In this document: positions 58,140 to 64,000 of the stretch, one piece after another | How positions within the stretch are numbered: the stretch's first letter is position 1 | Layout of the letters: every line of letters begins with the position of its first letter | Source: CAYJAZ01 sp964371865 | GTDB taxonomy: Bacteria; Desulfobacterota; Desulfovibrionia; Desulfovibrionales; Desulfovibrionaceae | Direction of reading: 5' to 3' | DNA length: 64,000 nt | Assembly (NCBI GenBank): GCA_964371865.1 | Contig: CAYJOR010000002.1 | Coordinates: forward strand, 62,001-126,000 | Program-made: the position numbers and the translations under genes | Notes under the pieces: generated by a model | Told to the model about the DNA's origin: nothing | The model's input: only the letters and a program-made list of their open reading frames with translations | The model's database searches: none

Positions 58140-59015
58140 TTATTTCCTTGTTGTATTATCTACTTTACATTCCAAAACTCTCTTAAAAGTGTCTTGAAAT
58201 AATTGTTTTTTCACTCCAACTCTTTCTTTTTCTGCGGCGCATGAACTATCGCAATCTAAAGTAAGGAGGACTGTTTTTTCTTCAATTTTTACTTTCACAC
58301 TTTTTACTAAAGCCATGTGTGAAAAATCAAGCGCATCAGCAATACGAATGATAGAAGCAAGCTTTGTAACTATCTTCTGTTCACTTTTTGATAACTTTTT
58401 ATAAATTGTGTGTCTTGAAGAGGGTTCACTCTTTCTATGATAACGAGCCACACAAGCAATTAATCGTGCAGTTTTTTTATCAATTCCATCTAATTTTTTT
58501 CTGAGAAGAGCATTGATTTCATCTTGAAGATAGCTATCTATACTATCATCAGCCGGTATAAATTTACCCTTTTTTACAAAATTATAGATAATATCAGCCG
58601 ATGCTTTATGATGACTACCCTGTCCATAAATCCAACCAAGATCATGCAATTGTGCTGCTAAACATAATATTTTATTATATTCAGCCGAAAGTTCATGCAC
58701 CGGAAGAAGAGCTTTGAAAAGAGCATCACAGAAATTTTCAACACGTCTAGAATGAACAATAATTTTACTAAGTAACAATGAAGATTTACTAAATCTATCT
58801 TCAGGTTCAGGCTTAATGATTTTTATTGCTTTTCTTGGTGTTTCTTCTTCAACGTTATTACTTTTCGGTTCACTAGTTATTGCTTTTGCAATGACTTCTT
58901 TCTTCTCTACTACTTGAATAGCTTCATCTTGTGGAATTTCAAGAAGTTCTTGACTTTCAATAGGTTTAGCTTTTTCTGTAGATTTATTTCCCTTAATCAC
59001 TTTCTTAGGTGACAT
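58140..59015 (-). CDS. HD-domain protein of the Ppx C-terminal type
   Basis: A 291-residue protein with a Lys/Glu/Pro-rich N-terminal third (about 1-85) and an HD domain similar to the C-terminal part of Ppx/GppA: LLSKIIVHSRRVENFCDALF, LAAQLHDLGWIYGQGSHHKA, CVARYHRKSEPSSRH and IIRIADALDFSHM. The metal ligands H, HD and D appear intact. It lies between ppk and ppx with 1-2-bp gaps, so it is translated with both. A nucleotide or polyphosphate-related hydrolase/regulator is likely; the substrate is unknown. Confidence 0.87.
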   Translation of the reverse strand: MSPKKVIKGNKSTEKAKPIESQELLEIPQDEAIQVVEKKEVIAKAITSEPKSNNVEEETPRKAIKIIKPEPEDRFSKSSLLLSKIIVHSRRVENFCDALFKALLPVHELSAEYNKILCLAAQLHDLGWIYGQGSHHKASADIIYNFVKKGKFIPADDSIDSYLQDEINALLRKKLDGIDKKTARLIACVARYHRKSEPSSRHTIYKKLSKSEQKIVTKLASIIRIADALDFSHMALVKSVKVKIEEKTVLLTLDCDSSCAAEKERVGVKKQLFQDTFKRVLECKVDNTTRK

Positions 59016-59016
59016 T

Positions 59017-61185
59017 TTACTTCCCCTTCTTTTTTGAGTGCTTAATCAAATATTCTTGTATATCTACAAGACCTTTTTGATTCTCATTTTTTCTGCTGTA
59101 AGTGCCATCTTCATGTAAATAGTACGCATTGCTATCTTCACGAAAATAAGGACAAAGTATTGAATTATAAATATATTTACTGATTTCTTGATCAAGTATA
59201 GGAGCAATAACTTCAATACGTCTATCAAGGTTACGCATCATAAGATCAGCACTACCAATATATATTTTTCTGTTACCGTTATTATGGAAGCAGAACACGC
59301 GTGAGTGTTCTAAAAATCTTCCAACAATACTAGTTACTTCAATATTTTCACTTACACCTTTAATATTTGGGCGGAGGCTGCACACTCCGCGAACTTGTAA
59401 ACGTACTTTTACGCCGGCTTGAGATGCTTTATACAACTTACGTATAAAATGTTCATCAACAAGTTGATTGCATTTTATATGAATTTCACCGTTTTCATGT
59501 TTCTTATGTGACTGAATTTCTTCCTCAATCGCATGGATTAATCCTTTACGAGTAGATGTTGGAGAAACTAAAATACGTCTATAATCTTCTTTTTTAGCGT
59601 ATCCTGTCATAACATTGAATAAATCACTTACATCGGAACAAATCTGTTGCTCAGATGTTATAATTCCCATATCTGTATAGATTTTAGAGGTAGATGGATT
59701 ATAGTTTCCTGTTCCTATATGTACGTATCTATTAACTTTATTTCCTTCTTTTCTCACAACAAGGCAAAGCTTAGCATGGATCTTCATATTAGGAATTCCA
59801 TATACAACATGGACACCGGCTTTTTCAAGTTCTTCCGCCCAAGTGATATTTTGTTCTTCATCAAACCTTGCTTTAAGTTCAACAACTGCGGTTACTTGCT
59901 TACCAAGTCTACGTGCATCCATAAGAGCTTTAACGATTGGAGAATCCTTGCCCGTTCTATAAAGCGTTTGTTTTATAGCAATTACATTTGGATCTTCACA
60001 AGATTTTCTTATAAATTCTTGAATTGAAAAGAAGTTATCATATGGCATATGAAGAAAGACGTCTTTTTCATTTAAGGCTTCAAACATAGTTTCTATGTTT
60101 CCTTCGGTGAAAAATTCGTGCATACGTCGTTTATATGGTGGATATTTCAAATTTGGCTTATCAAGCCCTGAAAGACCTATCATTTCTGAAAATGCCAAAA
60201 TTCCTTTAATTTTATACACTTGGAATGAACGTAAATCCAATTTTTTTGTAAGAAATTGTACAAGCTCGCTTGGCATGCTATTATTTATTTCGAGACGAAT
60301 AACATTACCAAATCTTCGTTGATCAACCATATGTTGCACTGTCTTGAGAAGATCGTGCGCTTCATCTTCCTCTATTTTGATATCAGTATTACGTGTTATT
60401 CTAAAAAGTCCTACAGTTTCAACATGATATCCTGTAAACAAACTTGCAATATTTGCACGAATAATATCTTCAAGCAAAATGATATCGCACTGACGAAGCA
60501 TTGAAGGTTTTGCTAAATCTTCAACTTCATCATAATTTTTTTGACGCGGTACAATTATAAAACGCGGAACGTTATTAGGACATTTTAATCTTGCATAATG
60601 ATCTGTATTTTTATCACTTTTAAGTTTGACTATAAAGTTTAAGCTTAAATTTGATATTATCGGCATTGGATGTGTTGGATCGATAGCTTGCGGTGTAAGT
60701 ACTGGATATATTTCATCATGATAATAATCATCAACAAATTTCTTTTGATTATCATTCAAGCTTCCGTATTTTTTTATAGACACCCCTTTCTCTTGCAACT
60801 GTTTAGATAAATTTTTGCTCCAGTGCACATATCCTTTATGGAGTTGCTCTAGTGTTGCTTTACGGATAAGCGCAAGTTGGCGTGCAGGAGTGGTTTTATC
60901 CGGACCTACAGTTTCTACATTATTAATATATTGTAAAAAAACGTTAGCAACACGCACCATAAAAAACTCATCAAGATTATTATGATAAATTGAAAGAAAT
61001 TTGAGTTGTTCCAAAAGTGGAGTATTACTATCCAAAGCTTCATTTAAAACTTTTAAATTGAAGTCTAGCCAGTTTACATCTCTATTTATATAAAACGATG
61101 GACAAGTCAAATCTTCCTTGCAGTTGGGGGTAACTTCAGTTGCGATTTCTAATTCGGTTTCTGTTTCAGCAGCATTTTTATTCAT
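59017..61185 (-). CDS. ppk1: Polyphosphate kinase 1
   Basis: Makes polyphosphate from ATP reversibly. The 722-aa protein has the N-terminal domain start NRDVNWLDFNLKVLNEAL, the catalytic-domain VHIGTGNYNPSTSKIYTDMG with the autophosphorylated His, LKARFDEEQNITWAEELEKAG and a second phospholipase-D-like half (CFHNNGNRKIYIGSADLMMR). GGAGG precedes the ATG. It leads the ppk-HD-ppx operon; a tandem 7-bp repeat at 61228-61245 lies upstream. Confidence 0.96.
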   Translation of the reverse strand: MNKNAAETETELEIATEVTPNCKEDLTCPSFYINRDVNWLDFNLKVLNEALDSNTPLLEQLKFLSIYHNNLDEFFMVRVANVFLQYINNVETVGPDKTTPARQLALIRKATLEQLHKGYVHWSKNLSKQLQEKGVSIKKYGSLNDNQKKFVDDYYHDEIYPVLTPQAIDPTHPMPIISNLSLNFIVKLKSDKNTDHYARLKCPNNVPRFIIVPRQKNYDEVEDLAKPSMLRQCDIILLEDIIRANIASLFTGYHVETVGLFRITRNTDIKIEEDEAHDLLKTVQHMVDQRRFGNVIRLEINNSMPSELVQFLTKKLDLRSFQVYKIKGILAFSEMIGLSGLDKPNLKYPPYKRRMHEFFTEGNIETMFEALNEKDVFLHMPYDNFFSIQEFIRKSCEDPNVIAIKQTLYRTGKDSPIVKALMDARRLGKQVTAVVELKARFDEEQNITWAEELEKAGVHVVYGIPNMKIHAKLCLVVRKEGNKVNRYVHIGTGNYNPSTSKIYTDMGIITSEQQICSDVSDLFNVMTGYAKKEDYRRILVSPTSTRKGLIHAIEEEIQSHKKHENGEIHIKCNQLVDEHFIRKLYKASQAGVKVRLQVRGVCSLRPNIKGVSENIEVTSIVGRFLEHSRVFCFHNNGNRKIYIGSADLMMRNLDRRIEVIAPILDQEISKYIYNSILCPYFREDSNAYYLHEDGTYSRKNENQKGLVDIQEYLIKHSKKKGK

Positions 61186-61227
61186 AATGAACCTCCAAAT
61201 CTAAAGAAGATATATAATTTTCATATG

Positions 61228-61245
61228 TTACAATAATATTACAAT
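61228..61245. promoter_or_regulatory. Tandem 7-bp direct repeat with Pho-box geometry
   Basis: TTACAAT, 4 bp, TTACAAT: 11-bp periodicity as in Pho boxes of other bacteria. It lies between the divergent ppk operon and the DUF368 gene. Confidence 0.35.
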
Positions 61246-61329
61246 TTAAAGCTATATGTAAAAAAAGTTGATTGACTTTTTTTTTGACAGCGATAATACT
61301 CAATGAAATTTCACCTTAAAGAGAGTATA

Positions 61330-62181
61330 ATGGAAAATTCAAATAAAATAAAGATGTTTAAATACTACTTATGCGGTTTGGCTATGGGTGCAGCTGATGT
61401 TGTTCCTGGCGTATCAGGAGGAACAATTGCTTTTATAACAGGCATTTACAATAATTTACTTAATGCAATAGAAAGTATAGATGTTAAATTTTTAAAATTA
61501 TTTTTTTCAGGAAAGTTTAAAGAAGCATTTTCAAAAATACCTTGGTCTTTTCTTATTCCTTTACTTTTAGGAATTGGAACTGCTATTTTCTCTCTTGCAA
61601 AGTTTATTCTTTATCTTCTTGCTACACACCCTTTATTTATTTGGACATTTTTCTTAGGTCTGATTTTAGCCTCTGTATTAATTCTCTATAAAGAGCTCCC
61701 TGAAAAGAACATAAAAAACTTTATTATATTTTTAATTGGTAGCATATTTGCTTGGAATATTTCAGTTCTTACCCCAATGGAGACTCCAAACACACCATTT
61801 TTAATATTTTTATCTGGCGCAATTGCTATTTGTGCTATGATCTTACCCGGAATTTCAGGATCTTTCTTACTTGTTGTTTTAGGAAAATACCAGTTTGTGC
61901 TTGGTGCAATATCAAACCTCGACTTCGTATCTCTTGGATTATTCGGAGCTGGTGCAATATGCGGAATCCTCTCTTTTGTAAGAATCCTCACCTATGCTCT
62001 CAATAATTTTTACAGCTTTACTATTGCCTTATTGACCGGAATTATGTTCGGTTCACTTAGACGAATTATTGCGTCTCTTCCACCATTGGAGTTTGATATC
62101 TCACTCTTCTACGCTCTGATTTGCACGATAGTCGGCATTGCTGTTCCTTTACTATTACAGAAAGTTGCAGACAAAAAATAA
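61330..62181 (+). CDS. DUF368 polyprenyl-phosphate transporter (PopT-like)
   Basis: Inner-membrane protein of 283 residues and about eight to nine helices. It has the DUF368 signature twice in inverted arrangement: GAADVVPGVSGGTIAFITGI near the start and MILPGISGSFLLVVLGKY in the second half. The family has been reported to recycle undecaprenyl phosphate to the cytoplasmic face (PopT). The ATG at 61330 has AGAGAG upstream; the earlier ATG at 61303 has no site and lies at the probable start of transcription. Divergent from ppk, convergent with radA. Confidence 0.92.
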   Translation: MENSNKIKMFKYYLCGLAMGAADVVPGVSGGTIAFITGIYNNLLNAIESIDVKFLKLFFSGKFKEAFSKIPWSFLIPLLLGIGTAIFSLAKFILYLLATHPLFIWTFFLGLILASVLILYKELPEKNIKNFIIFLIGSIFAWNISVLTPMETPNTPFLIFLSGAIAICAMILPGISGSFLLVVLGKYQFVLGAISNLDFVSLGLFGAGAICGILSFVRILTYALNNFYSFTIALLTGIMFGSLRRIIASLPPLEFDISLFYALICTIVGIAVPLLLQKVADKK

Positions 62182-62199
62182 TAGATAAACTTAAGTCGA

Positions 62200-62225
62200 T
62201 TTTCTAAATTAAGAGTTTTAGAAAA
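62200..62225. terminator. Hairpin between the convergent DUF368 and radA genes
   Basis: TTTTCTAAA (62200-62208) pairs with TTTAGAAAA (62217-62225), 9 bp with an 8-nt loop. A/T-only apart from one pair, so moderate. Confidence 0.45.
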
Positions 62226-62230
62226 AAAGC

Positions 62231-63565
62231 CTAATCCTTAAATAAATACTGCTGAAAATCAACAAGAGTTGTATTTTTATTTTTACTGGTATTAGGGTAA
62301 ACTATCGGCTTATAACCAAGTTTTTCTGCTTGATTTTTTCTGATATCTTGCGCCTGAGTCGGTCTAATTTGACCGTTTAAATCTATTTCACCCCAAAAAA
62401 CAGCTTTTTCAGGAAGTGGTTTATCGTAGAAAGATGACAAGATTGCAGCTACTAAAGCCAAGTCTATACCTGGATCTTGTAGCTTTATACCACCGCCAAG
62501 TTTTGCATAAATATCAACCTGAGAAAAATTTAATTTAAGTCTTTTTTCAAGAACAGCAAGCAAAAGATGCAGTCTATTCAAGTCAAATCCAAGCGCAGTT
62601 CTACGTGGAATTGAAAGGAATGAATGGGATACAAGTGCTTGAACTTCCACAGCTATAGGGCGATGAGACTCTAAAGCCATTACTACTGCAGTACCTGAAA
62701 GTGACGGATTACGAGCTTCTAAAAATAGAGTCGATGGGTCGTCAACAACACTCAATCCCTCTTCCTCCATACGAAAAACAAGTAATTCATGATTCGGTCC
62801 AAATCTATTTTTAAGAACTCTAAATAATCTGAGCCCTTGCCTTCTATCGCCCTCAAGAGAAATTACAGTATCAACACTATGTTCAAGAAGTCGGGGACCT
62901 GCAAGAGTGTTTTCTTTCGTAACATGCCCAACTAACACAAGAACTACATTATTTTGTTTACAAGCTTCAATCAACTCTGTTGCAACCGCTTTGACTTGAG
63001 AAACATTACCGGCAAGTCCTACTGCTTCCTCACTCAAAAGAGTTTGGACAGAATCTACAATAAGTAAATCGGGCGCAGTATTAGCCGAAAGTAGCGGAAG
63101 TACATCTGCAGTTGAATTTGTAGATAAAGCCAAAAGATTTTGATGAAGCACATTCAATCTTTCAGCTCTTCCTTTAATTTGAACAAGCGTTTCTTCACCG
63201 CTTACATAAAGAACATTTTTTCCGGCATTTGCAACAGAACCGGCAAGTTGTAAAAGTAAGGTAGATTTACCAATTCCTGGTTCACCACCAAGTAAAATAG
63301 CAGCACCGGGCATTAATCCTTTTCCTAAAATAGCATCAAGAGCTTCTATTCCAGAAGAAAAAGGTTCTGAATGTTCGGTAGATACATCTCCCAAAATTTG
63401 CGGTTTTCTTGAATTTTCATATGACTTTGTTGCAGTCTTTTTTTGTGTACTCTGCACAACAGCTTCAAGCGTGTTCCATGATTGACAATTAGAGCACTGC
63501 CCCTGCCATTGAGAAAACTGTTTACCGCACTCTGAACAGATATATACTTCTTTTATTTTTTTCAT
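62231..63565 (-). CDS. radA: DNA repair protein RadA
   Basis: RecA-like ATPase that processes recombination intermediates (branch migration). The 444-residue protein has an N-terminal zinc finger CSECGKQFSQWQGQCSNC, Walker A GGEPGIGKSTLLLQLAG, the RadA-specific LKNRFGPNHELLVF and a C-terminal Lon-like domain (VYAKLGG-type: IYAKLGGGIKLQDPGIDLAL). The ATG at 63565 has weak spacing signals. It is followed by lipA's 3' end upstream on the same strand. Confidence 0.95.
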   Translation of the reverse strand: MKKIKEVYICSECGKQFSQWQGQCSNCQSWNTLEAVVQSTQKKTATKSYENSRKPQILGDVSTEHSEPFSSGIEALDAILGKGLMPGAAILLGGEPGIGKSTLLLQLAGSVANAGKNVLYVSGEETLVQIKGRAERLNVLHQNLLALSTNSTADVLPLLSANTAPDLLIVDSVQTLLSEEAVGLAGNVSQVKAVATELIEACKQNNVVLVLVGHVTKENTLAGPRLLEHSVDTVISLEGDRRQGLRLFRVLKNRFGPNHELLVFRMEEEGLSVVDDPSTLFLEARNPSLSGTAVVMALESHRPIAVEVQALVSHSFLSIPRRTALGFDLNRLHLLLAVLEKRLKLNFSQVDIYAKLGGGIKLQDPGIDLALVAAILSSFYDKPLPEKAVFWGEIDLNGQIRPTQAQDIRKNQAEKLGYKPIVYPNTSKNKNTTLVDFQQYLFKD

Positions 63566-63652
63566 TATTTAGATTAATCTACTTTGCTTTTTGCAACTTT
63601 ATTATATGTTATAACCCTATCAGACTATATCAGCTTAGGATAACTTTCTATA

Positions 63653-64000
63653 TTAATTACACTTATTTGCCATAGCTTCAGCTCTGTAAGAACTTCTTAC
63701 GAGAGGTGCAGATGCAACACCTTCAAAACCCATTTCAAGAGCTACTTCTTTCCAGTGATTAAATTCGTCAGGAGCAACAAAACGTGCTATAGGAGCATGT
63801 TTACGTGAAGGAGCAAGGTATTGACCTAGTGTAAGATAACGGCAACCATGACTATATAAATCGTTCAAAGTTCCACGAATATCGTCCCACGACTCGCCAA
63901 GTCCAAGCATGACTCCAGACTTAATTTTCAAACCTTTCTTTGAAGCATATTCAAGCACTTCCAGAGAAGTTTGATAATCTGCAATTGGGCGTACTTTTGT
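63653..64000 (-). CDS. lipA: Lipoyl synthase, 3' part (runs off the window)
   Basis: C-terminal about 115 residues of the radical SAM enzyme that inserts sulfur into octanoyl groups. The frame is open from 64000: the start of this piece reads VRPIADYQTSLEVLEYA, followed by KSGVMLGLGESWDDI, LTLGQYLAPSRKHAPIARFV and the final SAPLVRSSYRAE, all LipA signatures, including the RSSYRAE C-terminal motif. An internal GTG at 63958 is not the start. The cluster-binding Cys residues lie beyond the window edge. Confidence 0.94.
   Translation of the reverse strand, partial: TKVRPIADYQTSLEVLEYASKKGLKIKSGVMLGLGESWDDIRGTLNDLYSHGCRYLTLGQYLAPSRKHAPIARFVAPDEFNHWKEVALEMGFEGVASAPLVRSSYRAEAMANKCN

Noticed and set aside
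1..64000. CRISPR array, insertion sequence, prophage or integrated element
   Set aside because: No regularly spaced repeats, transposase, integrase or phage structural genes are visible; the tRNA-Arg has no att duplication nearby.
1..64000. Firm assignment to Lawsonia intracellularis
   Set aside because: AT-richness and gene types fit, but no species-specific marker could be verified by reading alone.

Overview
The window is AT-rich bacterial chromosome, densely coded on both strands. The gene set points to a Gram-negative anaerobe of the Desulfovibrionaceae (low-GC Desulfovibrio or Lawsonia-like). Evidence includes lpxC, lptE, lspA and TolC (outer membrane), a B12-dependent ribonucleotide reductase (nrdJ), a siroheme decarboxylase (AhbA/B family), a NIL-domain ferredoxin, a very large fused FAD/iron-sulfur dehydrogenase, and a small protein resembling a family I associate with Desulfovibrio. 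The genus cannot be fixed from sequence reading alone.

Layout. 1-2.2 kb: flagellin with a sigma-54 promoter, and a ZupT-like metal transporter. 2.3-8.2 kb: a six-gene minus-strand operon like E. coli ynjBCD+ynjF (ABC importer of unknown substrate, CDP-alcohol phosphotransferase) led by a MerA-like flavoprotein. 8.4-11.7 kb: nitroreductase divergent from an Rrf2 regulator with twin operator-like sites, an AbiEii-like nucleotidyltransferase, a flavodoxin-like protein and a glycosyltransferase. 11.7-13.6 kb: rpsB-tsf with a structured rpsB leader. 13.7-22.8 kb: GNAT, nnr, nadK, a ThiS/MoaD-like protein, siroheme decarboxylase, a radical SAM protein, HIT, IHF/HU, prmC, lpxC (sigma-54 promoter) and tRNA-Arg(UCU). 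23.0-31.5 kb: a Lap-type secretion and adhesin-release operon (TolC, LapB, LapC, LapG) ending in a membrane PAS/HD-GYP protein whose metal ligands are partly lost. 31.6-38.2 kb: glycosyltransferase, XRE regulator, ACT protein, tatA, nrdJ, an EamA transporter and a sigma-54-driven small membrane protein. 38.4-52.7 kb: ileS-lspA, a CpoB-like lipoprotein, ferredoxin, maf, the 1184-aa oxidoreductase, ribH-nusB-leuS-lptE and an exported carbonic anhydrase. 52.7-64 kb: a lysozyme-like protein (sigma-54 promoter), a chemoreceptor, the ppk-HD-ppx polyphosphate operon, a DUF368 transporter, radA and the 3' part of lipA.

Three themes stand out. (1) The Lap operon has no LapD with GGDEF/EAL domains; a degenerate HD-GYP protein sits where LapD would, so it may be an alternative c-di-GMP receptor that controls LapG. 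(2) Four sigma-54 (-24/-12) promoters precede flagellin, lpxC, a 67-aa membrane protein and a lysozyme-like protein, suggesting one regulon joining motility and envelope functions. (3) The ynj-like operon links an orphan importer to membrane-lipid-type and redox enzymes. Function calls come from motifs and family memory; no database search was run.
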